From Oenanthe sinensis (lineage: Eukaryota > Streptophyta > Magnoliopsida > Apiales > Apiaceae), in NCBI GenBank assembly GCA_028671895.1, contig CM053794.1, positions 39,758,501 to 39,822,500 on the forward strand: a DNA stretch of 64,000 bases. Direction: 5' to 3'. Positions within the stretch are counted from its first letter, which is position 1, and each line of letters starts with the position of its first letter. Under the pieces are notes generated by a model. It was not told where the DNA came from. It saw only the letters and a list, made by a program, of their open reading frames with translations, and made no database searches. Below, one piece after another: positions 1-11,600 of the stretch. A program made the translations under genes and the position numbers.

Positions 1-1074
1 AAAGTTATAATTAGGGTGATCTATTAAGCTCTTAAATTGTGGTTTCATCGGGATACCTTTTAGAGGCTTCCACTTGCCCCATTTAGAAGATCACCCTTAA
101 AAAGAAAGAGAATGTATATAAAAGATGGTGTAGTAAGTTTTGAGTTCATTAAATAACTATTTCAGCCATTAGAAAAAATATCTTATATGGATCACACGTT
201 CAACAGGAGAAGAAAGGTTTTATGTAAGTGGCTGTTATAAGCATACTTTTTTGAGGCATTTCCACATCAAAAGCTTTCAAGTTAGCGCAACACCTTTTTT
301 ATTTGAATGTTGCGCAACTGCCTCTGCATTTGGTTACAATAGCACTATAGTGTCTTCCAATATTCATTTAAATAGGATGAATGCAGAGGACAATACTCAT
401 ATAATATAGGAAAACTATTGATGAATTTAACTTTCAGTTTAATTAACCAAGTATCTCATGGTTTTGCAGTAAGAATATTAATTCGTCTTTCTGTTACAAT
501 CCCAAGTGCCATTACTTCATCTGTGAAAATATGAACTATGATAAATCTTCGACATATCACTTTTTGCTGCTAGCTGATTATAATTTCACATTGCTTTTGA
601 ATTGTTCTTATAAAAATTTATAAATTAGGTGACAGAGAGGCTTTAGATCTATTCCGTATGTTCTCCCCATAACTAAATATTTGTTAGATTTTATGTACAG
701 TTGACATGATCAAAGTGGTTCTTCTGCCTTGTATTAACAATTTTTTTGTAGTTTTTTACTAATCTCTCGAAATATGATATCCATTCTGGTTTATTCTACA
801 GGGTCTATAAGGGGTAAATTTAATGCATATTAGTGCCAAGAACCAATTTAGAGTAAGTTCTCTCTCTCCCACACACACACACACAAAAACATACATGCAC
901 GCGTGCGTGCTCACACACAAACACCATTTTCAGTTTCTAAAACGTGGAATATTGTGGTTGACGCTGATAACATCTATTACTTGCTAGATCTTACTTCTGT
1001 ATATGCTATGCCATATTTGCTGCTTGAAATAATGCTCTAGCTATGAATTATTAGTAGATCAAAGCTGACTGTCA
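1..1074. other. Upstream/5' region of the BTB gene, no ORF
   Basis: No open reading frame of note. The stretch probably holds the promoter and perhaps 5' UTR introns of the BTB gene that follows. A short (CA)n run lies near 870-890 and an alternating purine-pyrimidine stretch (gcacgcgtgcgtgc) at about 897-910. I cannot place the transcription start. Confidence 0.5.
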
Positions 1075-1091
1075 ATGGAGCCAACTGTAAG

Positions 1092-1136
<45 letters not shown>

Positions 1137-2733
1137 GGTGGGTGTGTGGGTGTGTGGGTGTTTAGAAACTATTCTTGATATATTATGTTTAATTTTCTAC
1201 TTTAAATAATGCTCCAAGTATTACTGGATCAAAACTTTGTGGTCAGTCTACAAATAGCATTTTTGTCTTTTTAAAATGAAGTCTCCTCTCTTATCAAATG
1301 CGTGCACATTGATAAAATCATTAAAAAGAATACTTAAAATTTTTATTTTCTTATGATGGGCTTTGAGGAAGTATGTTGATGTCTTTCTTTTCCCTTCAAT
1401 TACTGACATTTTTTCCATCACTCAGGAAAATTTATCGAGCAGTGCTAACAAGATAGGAGATCGATCAACCAGTGATGTTGTTGTAAGACTACGAACACAG
1501 GATAGCCGTGATCAGTGGATATACTGTCATTCCGACATCCTTATAATGAACAGCAAGTATTTTTCTGACAGATTATCTGAAAATTGGCCCACATGTCAGA
1601 TCCTGGACTCTCGTAACTGTGTTGAAGTTTACTGCCAAGAATCTGATTTTGACTACCACATCACTGTCCTTCGCCTCTTTTATGGTAATATGAATCATTC
1701 AGTAAGTGACATGTGCGGTTGTGTCAAAAACGCACTTGGTATTCTCCGTGTAGGCGTGGAGCTTGGTTGCCCTCAAATTATTGCTGCTTGTGTGGACTAC
1801 TTGGAAGCAGTTCCTTGGGAAGAGGCGGAGGAGGACGAAATCTTAAAAATTATACCAAGCATGGGATCACAAGCAGAAACAGTTCTTGCTCGTCTTCAAC
1901 CTGTGAATCCCACAGCTATAAAGAAAATTTTCCTCTCAGCTATTCGATTTGCCACTTCGTCTCCTCCTTCACTCATGACTGACCTAAAAACATCCACTCA
2001 GGAACAGCTGGAGTACATGCTAACTGAAGATGATGATGTCCCGCTGCTTACAGCCGACGAGGAGATAAAGTTAGAAACCAAAGTATGTGTCATGGAACTT
2101 TTAGCCAGATTTAAAAAGCTAGTAGTCTCCTTGCTGACCGTAGAAGATTCAGTCTATGATATAGGTAGTGTGCTTTTACTTCAATCCTATTTGACAGATT
2201 TGTTTTGGGCTTGTCAAATATTGATCAAGCTAGAATTAATGAGGGAACTAGTCAGCAGTTGGGTAGAGGCATCTGAAAATGTAGTGAAGGTTGTTGAGCA
2301 ATTATGTCCAGAAAGTGATACTCTCGAAATTAAGTTAAAGGTTATTGAGGTGACTGCCAAGGTTTTAGAGGCAATAGGATATGGCACAGTTATTATGCCT
2401 ACTGTAAAACGTTTGCGCATGGTTAAAGTTTGGCTTCCATTTGTCAGAGTCATTAAACCTTCAATCGAATCTGCTAGAAGTGACAGTAAGGATGTTCCGA
2501 GCCTGAAAGTTGACGTAGAGATGTGGCAATCCTTGGAGTCTGCATTTGTTTCAATAATCCTTGCATTGCCATCGGGAGATCAAGCAGAGATTTTGACTGA
2601 ATGGTTGGAAAATAAACATATTAGGTACCCTGACCTGACAGAGGCATTTGAGGTGTGGTGTTACAGATCTAAAGTTGCCCACAAGAGGCTGGCATTGATG
2701 GGAGGCACCGATTGTATTGGCAAAATCGCATAA
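1075..2733 (+). CDS. BTB/POZ domain-containing protein (At3g05675-like), two exons
   Basis: Proposed CDS: exon 1 1075-1086 (ATG GAG CCA ACT, then GTAAGA donor) joined to exon 2 1426-2733 after a pyrimidine-rich CTCAG acceptor. Both boundaries are phase 0, giving 439 residues. The reading frame stays open upstream to 1363 but has no ATG there, and that part looks like intron. The BTB-like domain covers roughly residues 17-130, with the stretch GDRSTSDVVVRLRT, then WIYCHSDIL and WPTCQILDSRNCVEV, which are typical of the plant At3g05675/At1g63850 subfamily. The C-terminal two thirds are helical and have no other domain I recognise. Family members are presumed substrate receptors for CUL3 ubiquitin ligases (family knowledge, not shown here). 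The intron carries a long CT/GT microsatellite. Exon 2 is certain; the 12-nt first exon is inferred from splice signals. Confidence 0.85.
1094..1160. repeat. (CT)n-(GT)n compound microsatellite in the BTB intron
   Basis: About 18 CT repeats from 1094 to 1129 run directly into a GT/GGGTGTGT stretch up to about 1160. It starts a few bases after the proposed splice donor, so length variation here could affect splicing. Confidence 0.95.
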
Positions 2734-3568
2734 CTCCTCTCTTTCATGTATCTTAACACTAATTTTGACACCTTTTATCAATTAGGGGGAAGGCTTATCA
2801 AATGTGGTTCACTAGGACTGGTAGTTTAATTGTTAGTGACTCTTGGCCCTTGTATATAATGCGGTGCCAAGGCATGGCCACATATTTCGTGCAAATGAAG
2901 CTGAGATATACATCTTTCTAAATCATGTCAAACTTAGCATTGGTCTTGCATTGTTATAGACTAGACTACTTTCCTTGAAATCAACTTTTCTGATAGTATT
3001 CATAATATAATTGATAAATAGAAATGATTTGGCTTATTTTAAATGTTACTTACAATATGTACATTACAGTTATTTATCAATTCAATTAATTATACATGTT
3101 AAAACTATATGAATGATGAATTTGAATATTTATTCTTTGAAAAGGAAATTATTTTTATTTTTAATTATGTATATACTCTAGTTTTCAAAATTTAAGGTAT
3201 TATAAATCAAATAATCAAGCGTCAAAGGCCAAGCCCAAATTTGTATTGCGGCAACAATGGGCCTTTATTTTTAATCACAAAGCCTAAGAGGAATATATGC
3301 AACTGTTCGAAACCCAAGAAGAATAAATAAAGTGTAAAACGCGCAAATAGACGCGCACTGTCTCTTTTGCTTAAGCACGAAGAATAAATTATCTGGCCGC
3401 CGACAACCAGGGGTACAAACGTAAAATAACTCGGCGTAGACCTTTTTAAATTCGTGCAACAAAAATAAACAGATACTCACTCCTACATTAAAATTTTGTA
3501 TCATCATCTTGATACAAAATCCTTTTTGTATTTGTGCAAAAAAAGAAACGAGAGATAAAGTTGAGGGG
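2734..3568. other. Intergenic region between the BTB and LRAT genes
   Basis: 3' UTR of the BTB gene followed by AT-rich spacer, then the likely promoter and 5' UTR start of the LRAT gene. The 171-residue minus-strand reading frame at 3271-3786 overlaps the GA repeat and the LRAT exons and is not credible. Confidence 0.5.
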
Positions 3569-3612
3569 CGAGAGAGAGAGAGAGAGACAGAGGGAGAGGG
3601 AGAGAGAGAGAT
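3569..3612 (+). repeat. (GA)n tract in the 5' UTR of the LRAT gene
   Basis: A GA-rich run (GAGAGA with ACAGAGGGAGAGGG interruptions) ends one base before the start codon of the LRAT gene. GA/CT tracts are common in plant 5' UTRs and core promoters; a regulatory role is only inferred. Confidence 0.85.
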
Positions 3613-3613
3613 A

Positions 3614-5379
3614 ATGGGGTTGCTCTCAAACAGGTAATAATGATATTTGTGTATTTGTGATGCTATTGTTGTGTATTTTGTATTAAATTGATGATTTTGT
3701 TTGAACAAAACAGAGCCGATAAAGACAGCCTTAAACCAGGGGATCACATCTATTCCTGGCGTTCTGCTTATGTCTATGCCCACCACGGTATGCTCATCTT
3801 ATATACGCATTTTACATATGTAAATATGTAATAATGTTATGTTATGTTTGATGGTATTCAATCAAGATCTAAGTTGATCTATGTTTGGTGGAATTGGTCG
3901 AATTCGAATTGTTCTGTTCTTTATAATGTCTTGACAGGTCATTTTGTGGCTTCATATTAGCCTAAGTTGATGAATTTTCTGCTTCATGTGCTGCACCTGA
4001 GTGTTGTTTGGAATCTGGATTTGAATTTTGATACATTTGTGAAATTATTGGTATTGATGAAATCCGGTTTTTTAATTAAAAACTGTTTGTGTTTGTACCA
4101 TTTGAATGTGGCTTTACTAGTTTTGTGAAATTAGTACAATCTAAGGTTGGCCAACTGGTAAGATTGATAGGCTAGCATAATTTATTTGAGCCAGAAATGT
4201 GGTTTATTCATTTGTGAGATACTGTTTGTAAAGGTAAATCGCTAAGATTCTTTTTAAAGCTACCCTACCTAGTAGAAGATGCAGAACATCAACTAGGAGG
4301 ATTGATTTGTGAAAATTGATAAATTTTTATTGTTTGTATCGAGATATCTGAATCCTCTAGTGCTTTGTTTGGTTTGAAGGAAAGGATCGTAAAATTGTCA
4401 ACAAAATTAAAGGTGGAACAAAAGGATAGATAGGGAAAACTGAAAAATAATGAAAGAGAGTAACTTTATGATGAGATTTGTGAATATATGAGAAATATGG
4501 CATTAAACATGCCAACTGGTGAACTACAGAACTAGACTAACGTCAATTCATGAACATACCGGATACTGATCGTAACCATGATCACTTGACGGAACCTTTT
4601 AGGTGATAGTTAGTCATTGTTATTACTCTTGAGTGTGCTGTATTTCTTCTTTGGAGTTTTTACTTTCTCAATATTCTGATTTCATTTCATATTCATCAGG
4701 CATTTATGTTGGGAATGACAAAGTAATTCATTTCACCACACGTGGCCGAGAAGTGGGCACAGGAACTGTGTTGGACCTCCTTTTGGTAAGCTCAGGTCCA
4801 ACCCGAACTTACGTTCCTTGTGACACATGCATTCCTCCGCTAGAAGGCCATGGGGTTGTCTCTTCATGTTTAAACTGTTTTCTTGGAGGAGGTATCCTAT
4901 ACCGTTTCGAATATGCAGTCAGCCATGCTCTCTTTCTTGCAAAAGCACGTGGTGGAACTTGTACTCTCGCAGTCTCTGATGAAGCAGAAGCTGTAGTACA
5001 TCGGGCAAACTACCTGCTTAACAACGGATTTGGGTGCTACAATGTATTCAAGAACAACTGTGAAGATTTTGCTATATATTGCAAGACAGGCCAGCTTGTT
5101 ATGGAAAGCTCAATGGGTCAGAGTGGTCAAGCAGTATCTATAATTGGGGGACCCCTTGCCGCGGTCCTATCTACGCCATTGCGCCTTGTTACTACAAACA
5201 TTTATGGAATGGCTGCAACTGCTGTAGGAATGTACTGCGTCAGCCGCTATGCTGCTGATATTGGCATGAGGAAGGATGTGGTGAAGGTTTCTGCAGAGGA
5301 TCTGACTAGGAGGCTTGCTATAGGTACACTGCAGGTTATTGAACCAAGTCTCCCAGCTTTGCCGCCTTCAGTTAGCTAG
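3614..5379 (+). CDS. LRAT / NC-domain-containing protein (NlpC/P60 superfamily), three exons
   Basis: Exons 3614-3633, 3714-3787 and 4700-5379 join with GT-AG borders and continuous phase to give 257 residues. The protein begins MGLLSNRADKDSLKPGDHIY. The LRAT-like domain runs from about residue 13 to 160. The H-H-C triad typical of this fold is visible: His31 in AHHGIYVG, His42 in VIHF and Cys152 in NNCEDFAIYC. Plant members are annotated as LRAT or NC-domain proteins of unknown physiological substrate; animal relatives (LRAT, HRASLS) are acyltransferases or phospholipases. The conserved C-terminal stretch (AVSIIGGPLAAVLSTPLRLV onward, about residues 178-220) is hydrophobic and glycine/alanine-rich and may contact membranes. 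Intron 2 is 912 bp. An in-frame upstream extension before 4700 is intron and not coding. Confidence 0.93.
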
Positions 5380-6060
5380 GTATTGTCAATGCTTTCACGA
5401 CTGCTGTTGGCTGGTTAATAATTTTTTTGCTGTAAAAGACATTGTTTGTATTGTGTTAACTGAGTTTTTTGCTTTTATAAATTACGGCAAAAGAAGAGTG
5501 TTGCGAGAGCAGAGAGACATTAGCTTATTAGTCACTGAAGGCTGAAGCACTTGTGCTTTTTCACCATTCTGGTTGGGATGCCTATGTTTTTTGTGTTTAA
5601 GCATGTAATTGTATTTTATTGCAGTATTCTGGTGTAATACATCAGTAGTGATAAGAAGGTGGCTAAATTTTTTTTATACATATATATCTATAATTTGTGA
5701 TATACTACATTGTACACGCATAAGCCTATATGGCTATATATATGGTACAACAGTGACGGTTTCATTTAGCAACGTGTCTAGAGATCAGTTACATAAATAA
5801 CATATAACGGTTGTCAAAACAAAGTTTAAAAAATAGGAGATGGTTTGTTTGTTGCGGACCAGCATTTACTCAATTGGCCTAATGCTCCAATTTGTATTTA
5901 ACTCGAGTGATTCATGCTGCATTCAAGTTCTAAAAACATACCAGGAACTTCTACCGGCTACTTCTTCATTTTGATACTTTCACCCCCTTCACCGATTAAG
6001 CCCCTTCACTTTCCCATCCTCTTTTCTATTTATCAGTTTATAATAAAATCGAGATCTAAT
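5380..6060. other. 3' region of the LRAT gene and spacer
   Basis: Probable 3' UTR up to about 5800, followed by spacer. Small reading frames here have no recognisable content. Confidence 0.5.
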
Positions 6061-6604
6061 CATTTTTGGAAGAGATCTTGTTGATACCTTATTATCAAGG
6101 TTGTTAACCGTACCCATCTTTTTGGGATGTTAATGTTTTATATCTTAATGTTTTTGTGTGTCTTGTTATGTGTTTTAATAGTTTTTGTGAGAAAAATTTA
6201 TATGATATTTTGGGAGATTTGTAAGAATCTCATCGAATCTGAGACCGTGGTGGAGATCGCAAGAGCTCACCTTTCACAATAAAAAATTATTCATATTTTG
6301 AGGATATTCGTTCCTCCAATATCAGTTAATGTAACGGATAGTTCTGAACATTTGGCTACAGAAGTCCATTGTGATGATACTGGTTTCACGGCTGATGTAA
6401 GTTGAATTACTCGAGATGTCGTTGTAATATTTTTTGGATTAAAAAATTTGAATATTCTATGTGTTGAGCTATCTGAAAACAAAACGGCTATGTGTTTAGC
6501 TTGTTCTTTGTTTCACAATCAGGTTGGTAGCTGACAGTTTAGAGATTTGTTCCAGTTCAGTTATATTGTTTTAATAAAATCCTTTTGTTTGTCAAAAAAA
6601 AAAA
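6061..6604 (+). mobile_element. Possible 3'-end remnant of a LINE retrotransposon
   Basis: The stretch ends in AATAAAATCC, TTTTGTTTGTC and a pure A12 tail at about 6593-6604. This is the layout of a plant L1-type LINE or a processed transcript inserted from its 3' end. Conceptual translation gives only short stop-broken shreds. The left end and target-site duplication were not found, so a processed pseudogene or 3' UTR copy is equally possible. Confidence 0.35.
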
Positions 6605-7897
6605 ACTTTTAGCCTTTTAGGTACAAACTTTGTGCTAAACTTTTTAAGCGAGACATTTGTGCTAAAAATGTTATTGTGAGGGTGGTGGTTTGTGACATAA
6701 GAGATAAGCAACATTTACATTTGGTGGTAGCAGAGATGAACAGATCTATTCCACCAGCAAGTCCGCCAATAATATGACATGTTTAATCAACCTGTATTCA
6801 GCTCTGCTAGTCTCTCCAGCAAGTTATAAACATACTAGGAACCACAAAAATTGAAACCATAATTTAGCAATAAAATAAAATTGAAACCATATTATTAAAG
6901 GGTCAATTAACACAAAGTACAAAAGTTTTTTTTTTTTGTCAGAATGACTTTCACGTGGATAAATTGTACCGAAATACAGTCCAGTAAAAACGGAGTCCTT
7001 TCATTTAAAAAAATCTATTATCTAATCAAAAGACACGTAAATTGTCTCTGTACATTTATATAATAAAACTTTAATGTCCGGAAAATACAAAAGTTTAACT
7101 GCCCTTTGGGTCCAAACTATGTGTTAACTGTTGAGCGCAAAAATTGTGCAAAAAATATTATTAGTGTTACCTCTTGCCCAACAGAAATTAAAGATTAAGG
7201 TCGTATGTCAATATAAATTTGGTTTTATATTTTGTATCAATACTAAATAAATTATTCACATTTATAAATAAAATAAAATATATAAATTATTCACATCACT
7301 AAAGAGCGATTATTTCTCTAACATTCAAAACTTATCATATTTAATTTTTGAATATATACGCAAACTATTGTGAATGTCAATTATTATTGTGTTAGATATA
7401 ATCCATACAAAATAAAAATTAAAATCGTATGTTAAGGAAAGTGTAGTTAATTTTTATATGACAGATTTAAATTTTACTAATATTACTAGATAGTGTAAAA
7501 ATCGGAAATCGGGAATCGGAACTTATCGATTAAGGTACCGATTTAGGATTAATCAGTTAATCGGAAGGATTAATTGGAGCAATAATCGGATTTATTATAT
7601 TTATTATAATAAAATTTAATATATTTATCTAATTTACTATAGAACATATTATTTAAAAATATTTTATAAACATAAATCGGATTTTATAAATCGTATCGGT
7701 CAAATATTTTATAAGGATTAATCGGAAATTTATCGGCGATTTTTGAAAAATCGGTCGATCTAAATACTCAGATTTATCATATTTATTAATCCAATATTTT
7801 ACAAAAAGTATTCTTAATTGCAAAAAATACAAATTAAATAGGATAGCAATAAATGGGAATTCACTGAAAAAATTTATCAGTGTTATATTTTTTCCAA
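6605..7897. other. AT-rich intergenic region upstream of the first NHL gene
   Basis: No genes. Between 7495 and 7760 the motif ATCGG recurs many times in both direct and inverted form, which suggests an old MITE without clear ends. The last few hundred bases are probably the promoter of the NHL gene at 8011. Confidence 0.4.
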
Positions 7898-7908
7898 CTA
7901 TAAATACA
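7898..7908 (+). promoter_or_regulatory. Putative TATA box for the NHL gene at 8011
   Basis: CTATAAATACA is a strong plant TATA match about 105 bp upstream of the start codon, leaving room for a 5' UTR of roughly 70-80 nt. Confidence 0.5.
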
Positions 7909-8010
7909 CCATATAATCACACATATATTACTACATCTAAAATATAATTCAAAATAAATTAAATACAGAGTTGGAAGTTACGACCCTACCCCTATTCTTC
8001 TTCATCAACA

Positions 8011-8694
8011 ATGTCCAGCCTCAACGCCGCCGCTTCCACCACGTTCATCGGCGGCGCAAGACAACCGCCACCGTACGCAGCCGTCCGCCAAGAAAACAAC
8101 CAAATCTCGAACAAAATCTGCACATTTGCTCGTGACTTTCTCATCGCGTGCATCATAACTATTATCCTCATCGCTCTCATTTCTATTATGTCGTCGCTCA
8201 TCATTCGTCCTAGGTCGCCGAGATTCACCGTCGTCTCCACCGCCGTCGCCGGAATCAACGCCACCGGATCGGAGTTTAAAGCGGTGTGCAATGTTTCAGT
8301 ACTTGCAGAGAATCCGAACGGTGATCTCGTGATCTGGTACAGGAGTCTTGAGGTGTTACTACTGTACGGATCCGATCACGAGTTATCGGAGACTCGGTTA
8401 ACGCCGATGTTTCAGCGAAAGCACAATCGCACTGTATTTAGTGCTTGGTTTGTAAGCGATGACGTGGATGTTGAAAACGACGTCGTACAAGGTGTGTTGA
8501 GTGAGTTGAAGCGCGGAGTGGTGACTTTTAGGGTCAGAATCTTGGCATTGGTTAGGTTTAAGAGAGGGAAATGGCTGACCAGGAATTACGTTGTCAAGGC
8601 GGATTGCGTTGGCATTGATATCGGATTTTTAAACAGTACTGGAATCGGGAATTTGATAGAACCTAACAGACAATGCGAGGTAGATATGGAATAG
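8011..8694 (+). CDS. NDR1/HIN1-like (LEA-2 domain) membrane protein, divergent member
   Basis: Intronless gene of 227 residues. The N-terminus (1-37) is short, hydrophilic and presumably cytosolic. It is followed by one strong transmembrane segment, FLIACIITIILIALISIMSS at about residues 42-63, and an extracytosolic LEA-2/NHL domain. The domain contains the family landmark NPN (AENPNGDLVIWYRSLEV) and a C-terminal cysteine-containing strand. NHL proteins are mostly plasma-membrane proteins linked to pathogen response and plasmodesmal or membrane contact functions (family knowledge). It is clearly more diverged than the other three NHL genes here: the usual GIYYDKL after NPN is replaced by LVIWYRSL. 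The start fits the TATA box about 105 bp upstream. The minus-strand frame over the same DNA is a shadow. Confidence 0.88.
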   Translation: MSSLNAAASTTFIGGARQPPPYAAVRQENNQISNKICTFARDFLIACIITIILIALISIMSSLIIRPRSPRFTVVSTAVAGINATGSEFKAVCNVSVLAENPNGDLVIWYRSLEVLLLYGSDHELSETRLTPMFQRKHNRTVFSAWFVSDDVDVENDVVQGVLSELKRGVVTFRVRILALVRFKRGKWLTRNYVVKADCVGIDIGFLNSTGIGNLIEPNRQCEVDME

Positions 8695-11600
8695 AAAATA
8701 TACTACTGTTGTAGCTTTGCATGACAATAATGTGCTTACATTGTCGTGGCAAAAATGATGTAAAAAAAATGAAATTTAAGTCGAATCTAGTGAGATTGAT
8801 AATTTAATTTTAAACTGTTGATGAATCCATTTCTTGTTTTGATACTGTTAGTGAATGACCAACTGCACAATTTTAGTGCATGATACCAACTATTTCTATT
8901 CAGGGTGTTTGCAAGACTGGATCATGGAATGCAGCACTTAAATTAACTGTGATTGCCACGTTGTTGCTGTTGGCGTATTTCTAAAAGAAGGTGATTTTGT
9001 TTCCTTCAAAGTTTTTGATTCAACTACAGAACTGAGGTTCATACATTTACAGTCGAGAACCCTAATCGATAATGCATTAATATTTTGTTTTAATACTAGT
9101 TTAAATGTTCAATCTAATTTGTCACTGAAGAGGTATATATATCATTGCGGTGGCTTATTAATCTGTTTTTATTCCGTCCTAGCGAACAGAATGGAGGATT
9201 AACAAGGTTTCTGCTATTGTACTGTAACTTCTGGTTTTCTTTCTTTAGTTTAATGTTATGTAAATTATTGAAATACTCGTCATAGAATGAAACCCTCTTT
9301 ATGAGCAAGGGTAAGACTCCAAACACCCCCTTTATGTTTTCGAATGTGTTCTGTAATGTAATGTAATTTTGGGTTGACTCTTTAGGAACATGAATCCTCA
9401 ATCTGGGAAATTTTCACATAGATTTCATTTAAACCCACCTGTTTGATGATGGACTTCTAGGAAAAGTCTTGATCGCCTAAATTGCAAAATATATAGATTT
9501 TATTCTTCTGGGTTTGTGTATGACGTGTGTTGCACGAAACCAATGTTTACTAAGATTGGTGTGCTAGGTTGAGTGAGGGAAATTAGGTAACGTATTACAG
9601 TTTATATAAAGACAGGAAAATATACTACATACGTAGAAGGATGAGAAGTGCAAACAATTATGACTTATAATACCAATTTTACTGTTGTAGTTGAGCTATC
9701 ATGACAATTTGAAGTGCAAACAAGGTGAAGTAATTCTACATTGACCTACAAGATTATCTCTTATCTAATCTTAGTATCGCTGGATGTTCCAAAAGTTGAT
9801 GCTTAAAGTTACAAATTTCATTTGATAGTAGCATTTAATTTAACGGAAATAGAATCTCAAAATTTTGTGTTTTGGTGAATATAGAAAAGTGACTTGTTTA
9901 GTATGTGGATTCTAATTTTAGTTAGTATCCTTGATGGATGCAGTTCATCTTCCAGAAGTTAGCCACATCCGGTGATTTTTACAGTGTGTTGTTTATTATA
10001 GCATCATGTTTCTTTATATGTACTGCATGCTTCCAAAGAGATAATGCGACTAAGAATTGTTTCAAGGGACCAACCAATGTCACATATATCTACTTATTGA
10101 GCAAGGCTAAGAAACAACTCTACTGCTTCATGCTGAATCATCTTTAGCTGTGAATGTTAAATCTTTTCATTTTAACTACAAGGAAATGTCTAATGGGATC
10201 CGTGATCTAGAAAGAAACCGGTAAATGGAGCTTTTGCTATTTATGCTTTCAAGGTTCTGAAAATCCATATATTGTGCGTAGATTCTTAGGCACTACAAGT
10301 ATGGAAATGGTTCTGTCAATGAACTTTTTTTTTTTTTGGGGGGGGGGGGTCATGGAGTTGGAATTTATATGTAAACTCTATTAATATCCAGAAAAGGAAT
10401 AATTTGGTTTGTATCCCTCCTGCTGGATTTAATTTATGAATGATGCTCAGTCATTATTAATGTTGCTGGGGACAATTTCTTTGTGCTTCCACAAGCTGGT
10501 GTGTCCCAGGCTCCCAGCCACCTATTCATCCTTTACCGTTCTCTTATTTTGAAAATATGCCGCAATATGATATAATTTCTGAAAACTGATCACATGATTA
10601 AAATTCCTCAAGGCCTACTCAGATAAATGATATGATGGTATGACAGTATGACACAAGTTATTGATTTAAGTATCACTGTTTGAAGTCTTGAATGATATGT
10701 TGAATTGCTTGAGATTGGCTTTAACAGGATCCTTGCTCAATTATCTCTTCAGTTGCTGCCTAGTTGGTCGTTGATTTCATATTGGCTAAGAAAAGGAGAA
10801 GAACAATGCAAAATCAGTCCACGCCGTAGTATCTACAATCGCTTCTGAAGAGTAAGTCATAAATCATACATGCAACCATGCATACACCAGGGTGAACCAG
10901 AATTTTATATGTTTTTTCATGATATTATTTCATATTAATAGCACTTCTAACACCATTAGGTTTAGAGGTTGAAAGATTCCTCGTAGGTTTCCGGATTTGT
11001 TATCAAATGAACTAGGGAATACTACTGTAATGCCTTGATTATTTGTTTCACTAATCATATTTGTAAATAGGGAAAGTCTCATTCCTCAATCATTATATGT
11101 GAGACATAGCAGCTTTGCTTAAACTTATTCAGAGAGAGACTTTGAAGTATATGCTTAGGCTTTTCAAAAGATTGAAAAAATTGGCCTTTTAAGATGTATA
11201 TCAGTTTATCATCTACCCTTGATTATGTCATTCATTTTCACTGGCTCACTGTTTAGTGTCAAAGATAGTCTGCAGCATATATTCATCCAGGTTTTAGTTG
11301 TTTCTGCCTCTATAACTTCATTCCTGTCTGTACAAATTTTGCTTCCACCTTTCTGGGAGAACGACCATCCATTCACTTGCTGCATTTGTCTTCTTCTCTG
11401 CAAGTATTAAGTGAACCTGGCAATCTGCTATGGAAAAAGGGGAAGGGAGGTGACAGGACATAGGTTGGCTATGTTTGTTTTGAAGGACTATAGCCCCTCT
11501 ACTATATATAATTTGTACTCATTTAATCCACATTAATTTGTTGAAATAATTCCATGAACTAGTTTTGTTCATTTTGTAGCTCACTTTGGGGGATTAGTAT

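Noticed and set aside
3271..3786. 171-residue minus-strand reading frame
   Set aside because: It crosses the GA repeat and the antisense of LRAT exons 1-2, has a low-complexity SPSPSVSLSLS stretch and no domain.
4633..4699. N-terminal extension of the LRAT frame
   Set aside because: The frame is open by chance through intron 2. The splice acceptor at 4698-4699 and the family N-terminus encoded by the exons at 3614 and 3714 explain the gene fully.
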